In this document: positions 18,019-26,846 of the stretch, piece by piece
Position numbering within the stretch: the first letter of the stretch is position 1
How the letters are laid out: the number at the start of each line of letters is the position of its first letter
From: AG2 sp036493735
GTDB taxonomy: Bacteria > Gemmatimonadota > Gemmatimonadetes > Gemmatimonadales > Gemmatimonadaceae
Length of the DNA stretch: 64,000 bases
Direction of reading: 5' to 3'
Assembly (NCBI GenBank): GCA_036493735.1
Contig: DASXPH010000085.1
Coordinates: 196,813 to 260,812 of the forward strand
Made by a program: the position numbers and the translations under genes
Notes under the pieces: generated by a model
What the model was told of the DNA's origin: nothing
What the model saw: the letters and a program-made list of their open reading frames with translations, nothing else
Database searches by the model: none

Positions 18019-19248
18019 TCAGCGCGCGGCGCCGGCGGTCACGCCGGCACGTTCGGCAAGTGCCGCGTACGCGCGCGCGAGTCGGCGCACGCCTTCGTCG
18101 ATCTCGTCAGGCAGCGCGTGGCTGTAGGCAAGTCGCATCCGGTTGCGCGGATGCCCCGCGCCGGCGTTGGCGTAGAATCGGCTGCCGGCAATGACGATCA
18201 CGCCTTCGCGCTGCGCGCCTAACGTGAGCGCGTCGGCGTCGGTACCCTCCGGCCACCAAAGCCAGAGATAGTAGCCACCGTCGGGGACCTCGAACTTCAC
18301 GTTAGGCAGCTCGCGATGCAACGCCGCCACCATACGATCGCGATTCACACGATACCGTTCCTGCACGTCGTCGATGTGCGAGGGCAGGCGGCCGCCGGTC
18401 GTGCAGAACTCGAGAATGATGCGCTGGGTGAGCGGACAGGAGCCAGCGTCGGTCTTGAGCAGCGCCATGCGCGCGACGAGCGACGACGGCGCCGCCAACC
18501 AACCCACGCGCAGACCGGGCGCCATGAGCTTGGCAAAGGTGCCGAGATGGATGACGCCGCCGTCGTGGTCCAGCGACGCGAGCGAGGGCACCGAGTCGCC
18601 CACGAAGCGCACCTTGCGGTACGGGCTGTCCTCGACGACGGCAATGCGATGACGCGCGGCGAGGCCGATGAGGGCCTGGCGTCGCTCCAGGGGAAGTGTC
18701 GCGCCCGTCGGGTTGTGAAAGTCCGGGACGTCGTAGATGAACTTGGGGCGAGGACGACCTTCGCGTTCGCGCCGGTCGAGAATCGCGGCGAGCGCGTCGA
18801 CGTCCATGCCGTCGCGATCCTGCGGCACCTCGACGAAGCTCGCCCCGTAACTCCGCAGAATGGGAATCGCGCTGAAGTAGGTCGGTGCCGTGACGACGAC
18901 GGCGTCGCCGTCATCGAGCAGGGCGCGGCATACGAGCTCGAGGGCGTGCTTCGCGCCGTTGGTGACGAGCACGTTTTCCGGCGCAACACTCGCGCCTTCT
19001 GCCTGCATGTACTCGGCGATCCACCGTCGCAAGTCGGGGAGGCCGGCGCGCGCCGCGTACTGGAGCGTCTCGGCCCGATACTGGGTGAGCGCGAGGTGCG
19101 CTTCGCGGGTGAGATCGGGGAGTACGAGGGGCGATGCATGGCCGGAATCGAAGGCGATGCTTCCCGGTGGCCCCCCGGCGGGGAGTGCCGGCGCGAGCGG
19201 CGCGGCGCGGCGCGCCAGAGGGATCGACTCGATCAACGTATTCGTCAT
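18019..19248 (-). CDS. PLP-dependent aminotransferase (class I/II, LysN-like)
   Basis: A 409-residue aminotransferase. ATG at 19248 is preferred because the upstream extension of the open frame crosses the regulatory site at 19290. PLP residues are in place: NGAKHALELVCRALLDDGD for the phosphate/cofactor binding helix, DVPDFHNPTGATL (the N-P-T-G motif), EDSPYRKVRF for the tyrosine, and Lys240 in GTFAKLMAPGLRVGW as the Schiff base. The similarity is to 2-aminoadipate aminotransferase/MocR-type domains. It is the first gene downstream of the 85-bp gap after the gntR gene and 9 bp before the deacylase. The substrate is likely an amino acid or its deacylated product. Confidence 0.88.
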   Translation of the reverse strand: MTNTLIESIPLARRAAPLAPALPAGGPPGSIAFDSGHASPLVLPDLTREAHLALTQYRAETLQYAARAGLPDLRRWIAEYMQAEGASVAPENVLVTNGAKHALELVCRALLDDGDAVVVTAPTYFSAIPILRSYGASFVEVPQDRDGMDVDALAAILDRREREGRPRPKFIYDVPDFHNPTGATLPLERRQALIGLAARHRIAVVEDSPYRKVRFVGDSVPSLASLDHDGGVIHLGTFAKLMAPGLRVGWLAAPSSLVARMALLKTDAGSCPLTQRIILEFCTTGGRLPSHIDDVQERYRVNRDRMVAALHRELPNVKFEVPDGGYYLWLWWPEGTDADALTLGAQREGVIVIAGSRFYANAGAGHPRNRMRLAYSHALPDEIDEGVRRLARAYAALAERAGVTAGAAR

Positions 19249-19289
19249 TGCATCCCGGTTGTCGGCTGTTTCGATCCCGGTACGACCAA

Positions 19290-19301
19290 TTGTACGGACA
19301 A
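19290..19301 (-). promoter_or_regulatory. putative HutC-type GntR operator
   Basis: TTGTACGGACAA is a near-perfect palindrome with TTGT/ACAA arms and a four-base centre. This resembles HutC-subfamily GntR operators (TTGT-N4-ACAA type). It lies between the gntR stop and the aminotransferase start. The window also has flanking half-sites (TACGACC at 19281, TACGGTCC at 19303). On the minus strand TACAAT could instead be a -10 box. The regulator gene next door makes the operator reading attractive. Confidence 0.5.
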
Positions 19302-19333
19302 TACGGTCCGCGCCGAAACGGGTCAAGCCAGAC

Positions 19334-20125
19334 TCACGCCCGGACGAGGCTCGTTACGTAGGTGAAGCGGTCGCTCGGGTGAACGGCGATCGAGAGCTCC
19401 ACGAGGGCGCCGCCGTCACGGTAATAGCGACGGGTCGCCCGCAGGGCCGGGCTGCCGGCCACGGCGCGGAGCTGTTTCGCCGGCCGTTTGCCGAGGCTGA
19501 TGGCATCGATGCTCTGCTCGATGCGCGCGATGCGCATTCCATAGATCCGCTCGAGCATCGCCGAGATCGGGCCATCGAGCGCCTCCAGATTCCGATCGAT
19601 GTCGGGCAGCCGCGCGTCGAGATAGGCGGTAGTCATGCTGATCGGAGTCGGATTGCCGGGCATTCGGCGCAGGCTGTCGATGCGAATCCAGGCCTGACCG
19701 ACGCGGCACTCCAGGAGCTCGGCGAGGGCGCGATCGGCAGCGACGCGCTCCTTGGAGAGGATCTCGACGCGCGAGCTCTCCGCGTACTGTAAGAGATCGC
19801 TAATCGTGTTCGTCGGCTGCCGATAGCTGGTGGGCGATGTACGCGACAGTACGGCCGTCCCGACCCGGCGCCGACGGGAGATCAGGCCGGCGTCGCGCAG
19901 CTGTCGCAGCGCTTCACGCACCGTCGACCGGCTGATGCCGTACCGGTCACAGAGCTCCATCTCGGTCGGGAGCAGGCCGCCCACCGGATAGGCGCCGCGG
20001 CCGATGCTCTTTCTCAGCTCGTCGGCCACTTGCTGATAGCGCGGTCGATCCGCGCCACGTGCCTTCGGTCGGCGGTGGTCCCGCGACGCGCGGCCGCTGA
20101 CGGAGCGTTTCTTTCGCGCGTTCAC
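19334..20125 (-). CDS. GntR-family regulator, HutC subfamily (UTRA domain)
   Basis: A 263-residue DNA-binding repressor/activator. The start is a GTG overlapping the stop of the ATPase gene (GTGA). After a basic extension comes the winged helix (about 24-95: RYQQVADELRKSIGRGAYPVGG, LPTEMELCDRYGISRSTVREALRQ in part). The C-terminal part (about 105-255) is a UTRA effector domain, with LLQYAESSRVEILSKERVAAD and the typical ending GALVELSIAVHPSDRFTYV. HutC-type proteins usually release DNA when a small molecule bound by UTRA is present, here perhaps the imported amino acid. The likely target is the adjacent TTGTACGGACAA site. Confidence 0.92.
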   Translation of the reverse strand: MNARKKRSVSGRASRDHRRPKARGADRPRYQQVADELRKSIGRGAYPVGGLLPTEMELCDRYGISRSTVREALRQLRDAGLISRRRRVGTAVLSRTSPTSYRQPTNTISDLLQYAESSRVEILSKERVAADRALAELLECRVGQAWIRIDSLRRMPGNPTPISMTTAYLDARLPDIDRNLEALDGPISAMLERIYGMRIARIEQSIDAISLGKRPAKQLRAVAGSPALRATRRYYRDGGALVELSIAVHPSDRFTYVTSLVRA

Positions 20126-20865
20126 GTGGGCGCGAGATCGTGGTGCAGTATCTTCGACAGGAACTCGCGCGCCCGATCCGTGTGCGGCTCCGTGAAGAAC
20201 GCCTGGGTGTCGCGATCCTCGACGATGCGCCCACGATCCATGAACAGGACCCGGTCGGCGACGTGTCGCGCGAACGCCATCTCGTGCGTGACGACGACCA
20301 TCGTCATGCCATCGTTGGCGAGCGACGTCATCACGTCGAGCACTTCGCTGATCATCTCCGGATCGAGCGCCGACGTCGGCTCGTCGAAGAGCATCGCGAT
20401 CGGATCCATCGCCAGCGCGCGGGCGATGGCGATACGCTGTTGTTGTCCGCCAGAGAGCGCCGACGGGTATTTCGCCGCCTGGTCAGCGAGGCCGACCCGG
20501 TCGAGCAACGCCATCGCACGTTTCGTCGCGCTGCCCCGGTCGCGGTCGAGCACCTTCTCCTGCGCGAGCGTGAGATTGTCGAGCACTGTCCGATGCGGAA
20601 AGAGCTCGAAGCTCTGGAACACCATTCCCACACGGGCGCGAAGCGCGGCGAGATCGGTGTTCGGGGCGCCCACCGAAACGTCGTCGACGATGATTTCCCC
20701 CTCGTCGACGCGCTCCAGCCCATTGATGCACCGGATCAGCGTACTCTTGCCCGATCCCGACGGCCCACAGATCACGACGACCGACCCGCGCGCGACCGAT
20801 GCGGTGCATCCGTCGAGCACACGGAATTCACCGTACCATTTGGAGACGTTACGAATGGCGATCAT
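20122..20865 (-). CDS. amino acid ABC transporter ATP-binding protein (AapP/GlnQ-like)
   Basis: A 247-residue ATPase that energises the permeases encoded at 11.4-13.4 kb. The ATG at 20865 matches the family start (MIAIRNVSKWYGEF); a longer frame upstream lacks support. Walker A is GPSGSGKST (34-42), the ABC signature LSGGQQQR is at 137-144, Walker B with AMLFDEPTSALD at 157-168, and the switch histidine lies in VVVTHEM. MVFQSFELFPHRTVLDN is typical of polar amino acid importers. It is separated from its partners by six genes in the same run, an unusual arrangement. It is divergent from the amidohydrolase at 21035, with a 169-bp shared gap. Confidence 0.93.
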   Translation of the reverse strand: MIAIRNVSKWYGEFRVLDGCTASVARGSVVVICGPSGSGKSTLIRCINGLERVDEGEIIVDDVSVGAPNTDLAALRARVGMVFQSFELFPHRTVLDNLTLAQEKVLDRDRGSATKRAMALLDRVGLADQAAKYPSALSGGQQQRIAIARALAMDPIAMLFDEPTSALDPEMISEVLDVMTSLANDGMTMVVVTHEMAFARHVADRVLFMDRGRIVEDRDTQAFFTEPHTDRAREFLSKILHHDLAPT

Positions 20866-21034
20866 CGATGCGCCGCGGGTGATGGGGCATTGCACAGGTC
20901 GGCGCAACTTCCTCCGGCACTGCACTGCTGTCAAGTCGAGCGGCAACATTAGAGCGTTCACATCTTGACGCGCGGTGAGGCGGCGCTCATTTCGGTATAC
21001 CAATTTCTTCACTCTTCACTCACCCGCTGCTTTC

Positions 21035-22339
21035 ATGCGCATCGCCGCACAAGTGCTTGGCGCAACCCTCGCGACCCTGCTCGCGAGCCGAGTGTTCGCG
21101 CAAGGCACCGACTCGACGACACTCGTTGTTGTGCCAGCGCGCGTCTTCGATGCGGCGCAGGGCGTCACACACGATGGCTGGATCGTCGTCGTGCGCGGTG
21201 ATCGGATCAGTGCTGTTGGACCACGTGGTACGGTGGCGATACCCGCGTCGGCCCGACGCATCGATCTTCCGCGCGCGACGCTGCTCCCGGGATTGATCGA
21301 AGGGCACGGCCATCTGTTCCTGCATCCGTACGTCGAGACGCCGTGGGCCGATCAGGTCCTCAAGGAGCCGCTTGCCCTGCGCGTCGCACGCGCGACCGTC
21401 GCCGCTCGGCGCACGCTCGAAGCGGGCTTCACGACGCTGCGGGATCTGGGCACCGAGGGCGCCGCGTACGCCGACGTCGGCCTCAAAGCGGCCATCGATA
21501 AGCGCGTGATCCCCGGTCCACGACTGCTGGTGGCAACGCGCGCCATCGTCGCAACTGGTTCCTATGGACCTGGTGGATTCGCGCCCGAGGTGAATGTCCC
21601 ACAGGGCGCCCAGGAAGCAGACGGCGTGGACGGCGTCACGCGAGCGGTGCGCGATCAGATCAAGCACGGCGCGGACTGGATCAAGCTCTACGCGGACGGA
21701 GGCTGGGGCCCGAATGGCGAAACGGAGCCGACGTTCACCCAGGAGGAATTCGACGCCGCGGTCGCCGCGGCGCGCAGCTCGGGCCGATCCGTCACGGCGC
21801 ATGCGCGCTATCCAGAGGGCATCGAGCGCGCGATCCGCGCGGGTGTCTCGACGATCGAGCATGGTGACTCGCTCACGCCGGCGCTGATGGAGCTGATGCG
21901 CGAGCGCGGAATCGCGCTCTGTCCAACGCTCGTCGCCACCGAAGCTGGCTACGTGCGGAACGGCTGGCGCAAAGGGGTGGATTCCCTTCCGCCGGAGCTC
22001 GCCCTCAAGCACCGGAGCTTCCGCGCCGCGCTCGCCGCGGGCGTCCCGATCTGCAACGGCAGCGACGTCGGCGCGTTCCCGCACGGCGAGAACGCGCGCG
22101 AGCTCGCGGCGCTGGTCGAGTACGGAATGACACCAGTGCAGGCGCTGCAGTCGGCGACCATCGTCGACGCGCGCGCCTTCGGGCTCACGGACCGCGGCCG
22201 CATCGCACCGGGCCTGCTCGCCGATCTCGTCGCGGTGGACGGTGACCCGACGCGCGACATCGCCGTGCTGCGCCAGGTGCGACTCGTCATCAAGGGCGGC
22301 GAGATCGTCGTGAATCGCGCGGCCGCCGGCAATGAGTGA
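21035..22339 (+). CDS. exported imidazolonepropionase-like amidohydrolase
   Basis: A 434-residue metal-dependent hydrolase of the amidohydrolase superfamily. ATG at 21035 gives a signal peptide (MRIAAQVLGATLATLLASRVFA, cleavage near residue 22). The N-terminal beta strands contain VRGDRISAVGPRG, the first metal motif His91-Gly-His93 is in GLIEGHGHLFLH, later histidines lie in VTAHARYPEG and EHGDSLTP, and the final metal aspartate lies in CNGSDVGAFPHGENA. The C-terminal GLTDRGRIAPGLLADLVAVDGDP is characteristic. This family (Xaa-Pro dipeptidase/imidazolonepropionase-like) acts on cyclic amides or blocked dipeptides. The periplasmic location fits a peptide-scavenging role with the neighbouring deacylase. 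Confidence 0.9.
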   Translation: MRIAAQVLGATLATLLASRVFAQGTDSTTLVVVPARVFDAAQGVTHDGWIVVVRGDRISAVGPRGTVAIPASARRIDLPRATLLPGLIEGHGHLFLHPYVETPWADQVLKEPLALRVARATVAARRTLEAGFTTLRDLGTEGAAYADVGLKAAIDKRVIPGPRLLVATRAIVATGSYGPGGFAPEVNVPQGAQEADGVDGVTRAVRDQIKHGADWIKLYADGGWGPNGETEPTFTQEEFDAAVAAARSSGRSVTAHARYPEGIERAIRAGVSTIEHGDSLTPALMELMRERGIALCPTLVATEAGYVRNGWRKGVDSLPPELALKHRSFRAALAAGVPICNGSDVGAFPHGENARELAALVEYGMTPVQALQSATIVDARAFGLTDRGRIAPGLLADLVAVDGDPTRDIAVLRQVRLVIKGGEIVVNRAAAGNE

Positions 22340-22493
22340 ATGCTCAACGATGCCTAACGTTGGCGGCTTTTGTGGCGGCGGTCACAACGCCACGAGACGA
22401 ACCGATGACACGCCTCGCGACGATTCCGAGCCGGCCTCCGGCGCGAAACGTGCAATCGCCGGACCGGGTACGACCAACCACTCCGACCTCCTC

Positions 22494-24266
22494 ATGACAC
22501 TCTCCCGACGAACCTTTGTCGTGAGCGCGGGGACGGCATTGGCCGCGCTGGCGGGATCGCCGCGGCTCGTGCTCCCATGGCGCCGTCGCTACGCCCTCGT
22601 CATTCGCGGTGGAACGGTCTTCGACGGCCGCGGCGGGCCCGGCGTCGAAGCCGATGTCGCCATCGAGAACGGACGCATCGCCGCCATCGGGAAGAACCTC
22701 GCCGACCAGGGCGCAGTCGAGATCGACGCGCGTGGCATGGCAGTGGCTCCGGGCTTCATCGACATCCATTCCCATGGCGACGGCTCCCTCTGGGAGGACC
22801 CGCGCGCGGAGTCGATCGTTAGGCAGGGCGTGACGACGATCGTCGTCGGACAGGATGGGTCGTCGCGCGCGCCATCCGGCGGCACCGCCGCCGACGGCGA
22901 CGTCGGACCCCACGCGTTCCCGAGCTTTGCGCCATTCTGGGACGCGCTCAAGGCGCTCTCACCCAGCGTCAACGTCGCGTCGATGGTTGGACTCGGCACG
23001 GTCCGCGGGATCGTCATCGGCAATGTCGATCGCCCCGCCACCGCCGACGAGATCACACGCATGACGCAGCTCGTCGAGCAGGCGCTCGCCGATGGCGCGT
23101 GCGGCGCGTCCTCGGGACTCGAGTATACTCCCGGCGCCTTCGCCACCCGCGACGAGCTGATTGCGCTCTGCCGGCCGCTCGCGTCGCGCCGTTTGCCGTA
23201 CGCGACGCATATGCGCAACGAGGACGATCACGTGCTCGAAGCGGTCGATGAATCCATCGCCGTCGCCGAAGGCGCGAGCTGCCCGCTGCAGATCTCGCAT
23301 CTCAAGACCGAGGGCCCGCGCAACTGGGGAAAGCTGGACGAGATCTTCGCGCACATTCATCGCGCGCGCGCCGGCCTCGACGCCGCTCCAGTCGCCGAAA
23401 AGCCGAAGACGGCGCCGAAGAAAAAGAGCACGCCCTCGCGTGCCCATACCCACAAGCCGGAGCCAACGGCGAAGCCGCAGGGCGAGGAGGCGCGCGGGAT
23501 CGATGTCGCCTTCGACCGCTATCCGTACATCGCCTACCAGACGGGATTGAGCAACTTATTCCCGGTCTGGGCGCGTGCCGGCTCGACGGAGGAGTTTCTC
23601 AAGCGCATCGACCAGCCGGCGACATCGGAGCGCATCCGCCGCGAGACGGCGGCGAAGGTCGAGCTGATTGGAGGGTGGGACAACGTCCAGATCTCCGGCG
23701 TCACGAATTACGCGGACGCCGCCGCCGACGGCAAACGGCTCGGCAGTTTCGCAAAGACTCAACAGCTGGAGCCGTATGCGCTCGCGGTCGCGCTGCTCCA
23801 GCGCGGCAAGGGCCAGGTGGGGATGGTTGGCTTCGCGATGAGCGAGCAAAACCTCGAGCGCCTTCTTGCCCACCCTCAGGGGATGGTGTGCTCCGACGGC
23901 GGCGCGTATGCTCTCGATGGCCCGACCCACAAAGGGCACCCGCATCCGCGCGGACTCGGCACCTTCCCGCGGGTGTTGGGCAGATATGTGCGGGAGAAGA
24001 AGGTGCTCACGCTCGCGAGCGCCATTCACAAGATGAGCGCCCAGCCCGCGTCACGCATCGGCCTCACCGACCGCGGCGTGCTCGCCCCCGGCATGGCCGC
24101 CGACGTCGTCGTCTTCGATCCCGCGACGATCGAGGACAAAGCGACGTTCGAGGATGCGTTCCAGTATCCGGTAGGAATCAAAGCCGTAATCGTCAACGGC
24201 GCCGTGGCGCTACGCGACGGACAGCGAACGAGCGACCACGCCGGCCAGGGACTGCCAGCGCGTTGA
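22494..24266 (+). CDS. exported N-acyl-D-amino-acid deacylase
   Basis: A 590-residue amidohydrolase. The ATG at 22494 is chosen for the Tat signal SRRTFVV that follows directly; an earlier in-frame ATG at 22332 overlapping the previous gene is possible but gives no export signal. Metal motif His92-Ser-His94 is in IDIHSHGDGS, and H in YATHMRNEDD and QISHLK agree with the D-aminoacylase family. A Lys/Pro/Ala-rich insertion of about 37 residues (298-334) interrupts the catalytic domain between the helix ending RAGLD and the strand starting VAFDRYPYIA. Family members release D-amino acids from N-acyl forms, fitting peptidoglycan or peptide scavenging. The stop codon is inside the first units of the following heptamer array. 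Confidence 0.88.
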   Translation: MTLSRRTFVVSAGTALAALAGSPRLVLPWRRRYALVIRGGTVFDGRGGPGVEADVAIENGRIAAIGKNLADQGAVEIDARGMAVAPGFIDIHSHGDGSLWEDPRAESIVRQGVTTIVVGQDGSSRAPSGGTAADGDVGPHAFPSFAPFWDALKALSPSVNVASMVGLGTVRGIVIGNVDRPATADEITRMTQLVEQALADGACGASSGLEYTPGAFATRDELIALCRPLASRRLPYATHMRNEDDHVLEAVDESIAVAEGASCPLQISHLKTEGPRNWGKLDEIFAHIHRARAGLDAAPVAEKPKTAPKKKSTPSRAHTHKPEPTAKPQGEEARGIDVAFDRYPYIAYQTGLSNLFPVWARAGSTEEFLKRIDQPATSERIRRETAAKVELIGGWDNVQISGVTNYADAAADGKRLGSFAKTQQLEPYALAVALLQRGKGQVGMVGFAMSEQNLERLLAHPQGMVCSDGGAYALDGPTHKGHPHPRGLGTFPRVLGRYVREKKVLTLASAIHKMSAQPASRIGLTDRGVLAPGMAADVVVFDPATIEDKATFEDAFQYPVGIKAVIVNGAVALRDGQRTSDHAGQGLPAR

Positions 24267-24422
24267 GCGTTGGGCGTTGGGCGTTGAGCGTGGTGCGTTG
24301 AGCGAGGACGAAGGGAAGAAGGCCCACGGACAAAGGCCGTCGGCCTTCCTGATCCAACGCCGAACGCCCAACGCCCAACGCCCAACGCCCAACGCCCAAC
24401 GCCCAACGCCCAACGCCCAACG
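24259..24422. repeat. inverted pair of 7-bp arrays between convergent genes
   Basis: Left array (24259-24306): imperfect GCGTTGG/GCGTTGA units. Right array (24354-24422): eight exact CCCAACG copies at 24367-24422 preceded by diverged ones. They are reverse complements and enclose 47 bp with its own AAGGCCG/CGGCCTT palindrome, so the whole can form a long stem-loop. The stop codon of the deacylase gene (24264-24266) lies inside the left array, and the stop of the convergent decarboxylase gene starts 3 bp after the right one. It may act as a terminator. Confidence 0.8.
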
Positions 24423-24424
24423 CG

Positions 24425-25867
24425 TCACGCGCGTCCGGCGCTCTCGCGCACCAACTCCACCAGCTCGTCGATGTCCGCCTCCGTCGTGCGCCAATTGTGC
24501 GTGCATACGCGCAACGAGAACGCGCCGTTCACTCGCGTGGACGAAATGAGAAACCGGCCCGTCGCATTCACCGACGTGTTCACCCGCTCGTTCAGCGCGT
24601 CCAGCTCTGCCGGGTCGTTCACGTCCGATGGGCGAACGCGAAAGCAGAAGATCCCGAGCTGCGCGGACGAGAGAACCTCGAGCTCCTCCTCGCGTCGGAC
24701 GATCGCCTCTGTGTACTCGGCGAGCGCGATGCCGCGGGTGATCATCTCCCGGAACGAGGCGAGGCCAATCGTGCGTACGGACAACCAGATCTTGAGCGCG
24801 CGTGCATAACGACTGAGTTGCTCGCCGTAATCGGCGAAGTTCACTTCCTCGTCGCCGGGCGCGACGTCCTTGAGGTATTCCGGAAAGATGTGAAACGCGG
24901 CTTTGAGCGTACCGGGGTCGCGCGCGAGCAGGCAGCCACACTCGAACGGAACGAACAGCCATTTGTGCGGATCGAGCACGACGGAGTCGGCATGCTGGAT
25001 ACCGCGCAGCAGCGCGGTACCCTGCGGCGCCAGCGACGCGAAGGCACCGTATGCGGCATCCACGTGCAGCCACAGTTTCTCCCGCGCGCAGAGGTCGGCG
25101 ATGGACTCGAGCTCGTCGATCGCTCCCGTACTCGTGGTCCCCGCCGAAGCCACGACGAGAAACGGGACCAGTCCCGCCGCGCGATCGGCGGCCGCGGCAT
25201 CGCGAACAGTCTCGCCGTGGAGCCGCATCGCGTCGTCGGTGGCGAGAGCGCGCACGTTCTCGCGCGCGATGCCGGCGATCCACGCCGCGCGCGCCACCGC
25301 CGAATGCGCCTGCGTCGACGTATAGAGCGTGAGCCGCGGAAGGAGGGAGGCGTCGTCGGCCACCGTCGCATGGCGCGCCGCGACGACGGCCATCAGCGTC
25401 GCCGTCGATCCGCCGGAGGTGAGGAGCCCGCCAGTCCCGTTAGGCATGTCGAGCCATTGCCGGAACCAGTCGATGACCATCAGCTCGATCTCGTTAGGGC
25501 CCGACGCGATTGGCCAGACGCCGGCGAAGAAATTGTAGCCCGTCGCCAGCCAGTCCCCGAGCACGGCAGGGAAGGTCGGGATGCTCGGCACGTAACCGAG
25601 GAAGCGCGGATGTGGCTCGCGCGCATGGTACGGCAGCACGCGTTCGGTGAGCTCGGCGATGGCCGCGTCGAAACCGATCCCCTGCTCCGGCGCCTCTGGG
25701 GCAAGCGAGCCGACGAGACGTCTCGCCTCTGGACGGGTGAGGCTCGTCCGCACCGGCTGGTCGCGCAGGGTCGCGATGTGTGAGGCAACGAGATCGGAGA
25801 CGCGCGCCGCCATCTCGCGCATCGTCTCGAGATCGACCTCGAGAGGGGAGATCGAGCTTTGGGTCAT
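24425..25867 (-). CDS. PLP-dependent aromatic L-amino-acid decarboxylase-like protein
   Basis: A 480-residue group II decarboxylase. Lys302 in LDPHKWLF is the Schiff-base lysine, His188 in STQAHSAVARA stacks on the cofactor, and Asp270 in WLHVDAAYG binds the pyridine nitrogen. The N-terminal HPRFLGYVPS and the GPNEIELMVIDWFRQWLDMP segment are typical of aromatic amino acid decarboxylases (Tyr/Trp/DOPA) and of related bacterial enzymes with other substrates. The substrate cannot be inferred with certainty. There is no signal peptide. It ends 3 bp after the heptamer array at 24422. Length is normal for the family. Confidence 0.9.
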   Translation of the reverse strand: MTQSSISPLEVDLETMREMAARVSDLVASHIATLRDQPVRTSLTRPEARRLVGSLAPEAPEQGIGFDAAIAELTERVLPYHAREPHPRFLGYVPSIPTFPAVLGDWLATGYNFFAGVWPIASGPNEIELMVIDWFRQWLDMPNGTGGLLTSGGSTATLMAVVAARHATVADDASLLPRLTLYTSTQAHSAVARAAWIAGIARENVRALATDDAMRLHGETVRDAAAADRAAGLVPFLVVASAGTTSTGAIDELESIADLCAREKLWLHVDAAYGAFASLAPQGTALLRGIQHADSVVLDPHKWLFVPFECGCLLARDPGTLKAAFHIFPEYLKDVAPGDEEVNFADYGEQLSRYARALKIWLSVRTIGLASFREMITRGIALAEYTEAIVRREEELEVLSSAQLGIFCFRVRPSDVNDPAELDALNERVNTSVNATGRFLISSTRVNGAFSLRVCTHNWRTTEADIDELVELVRESAGRA

Positions 25868-25955
25868 GCGACAACGCTAGCGCAACCAGCGGCCTATGTG
25901 AACGTCGCTCAACGCCCATCCGCCGGCCCGCTCCAGCTCCGCGACGCCCAGGTCG

Positions 25956-26222
25956 TTAGGCTCGCCGGGGATGACCGTATTGCTGGACAGCGCGGAGCAC
26001 CAGCGCCGCGCTGCCCAGGAGCCGCGCCAATTGGTCGATTGGAAGCTCCTCCCAGCCAGACGGCAGGGGCGTCAGGCGACGCTTTTCGGTAGGGCTCTCG
26101 AAGCAGAGCCAGCCGTTACGATATCCTTCGGGCAGCGACTCGACCGAGCGCCAGGCGCCGGCTACCGGATTCACCTCGTACACCATCCACTCGACACCCG
26201 CATCGTCGCGGATCTGACGCAT
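25956..26222 (-). CDS. small conserved hypothetical protein (paralogue of 42259)
   Basis: An 88-residue soluble protein of a family I do not recognise. The pattern D-x-x-G-x-x-W-x-V-x-E-V, then LCFES-x-T-x-x-RR-x-x-x-x-P-x-x-W, is also present in the 79-residue product at 42259-42498, so the two are paralogues. It is likely a small beta-rich fold. Start ATG follows GAGGA. It stands alone between a decarboxylase and a plus-strand gene. These proteins may be lineage-specific. No role is proposed. Confidence 0.65.
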   Translation of the reverse strand: MRQIRDDAGVEWMVYEVNPVAGAWRSVESLPEGYRNGWLCFESPTEKRRLTPLPSGWEELPIDQLARLLGSAALVLRAVQQYGHPRRA

Positions 26223-26345
26223 TCCTCGTCTCCGTGCCTGTTATCGCACGCGCGGCCGCAAGATCCGCTCCGTTGTGTGGCACCTCACACGATTTCGTCG
26301 ACAAAGATCCCTTGCGGCAGGCGACTTGCGGACTGCGCCCGAGCG

Positions 26346-26843
26346 ATGAACAAGCCGACCGACCGCCTCCACACCGACGAAGCGCTTTCCGCAATCCTCA
26401 CCGACTGGCGACGCCGGTTGCGGGCTTCGCCGGATCTGGCGCCGCGCCAGGGCGTCCGCGGGCAGCGGGAACGGTCGCTCACCCGCGCCCTCCTCGCGGC
26501 CGCCGAGCCCCGCGAGGGCACGCAGTCGACCGAATCGTTAGGCAAGCTGGCGATGATCGCCGCGCTCTACGGCGCCGACCAGCCGCGCGAACGTCTCGAT
26601 CCCGGGGCCCTCTGCGAGGAGCTGGGCCACCTGCGGCAGGCCGTCTGGCACTACGTGCGGCACATGCACCTCGAGAGCGAGATGGCGACGCGCCGCATTC
26701 TCGCCTTCGACCGCGCGCTGACCCTCGCACTGCGGGCCGCGCTCACCGGCGGCTATCAGACCATCGACGACGACGCGGATCTGCCGAAGACCCTCGCCGC
26801 GATCTGCGGCGACTCCGTCGGCGCTCTCCGCCCGACCAGTTAG
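26346..26843 (+). CDS. hypothetical helical protein
   Basis: A 165-residue protein, soluble, mostly helical. ATG at 26346 is supported by an upstream region that loses coding character; the open frame runs further left. The second half, HLRQAVWHYVRHMHLESE followed by RRILAFDRALTLALRAAL, resembles the helical N-terminal domain of RsbRD/histidine-kinase type sensor proteins, but no output domain follows. It could therefore be a stand-alone sensor module or an unrelated helix bundle. Its stop lies 4 bp from the stop of the convergent amidohydrolase gene at 26847. Confidence 0.6.
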   Translation: MNKPTDRLHTDEALSAILTDWRRRLRASPDLAPRQGVRGQRERSLTRALLAAAEPREGTQSTESLGKLAMIAALYGADQPRERLDPGALCEELGHLRQAVWHYVRHMHLESEMATRRILAFDRALTLALRAALTGGYQTIDDDADLPKTLAAICGDSVGALRPTS

Positions 26844-26846
26844 GGA

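Noticed and set aside
20965..21001. Promoter with TTGACG and TATACC before the amidohydrolase
   Set aside because: The spacing of about 25 bp is too long for a standard sigma-70 promoter.
22332..22493. Earlier start of the N-acyl-D-amino-acid deacylase
   Set aside because: It would remove the Tat signal from the N-terminus; the 22494 start keeps a proper SRRTFVV signal.
24354..24422. Regular repeats resembling a CRISPR array
   Set aside because: Units are 7 bp and contiguous, with no spacers and no cas genes nearby.
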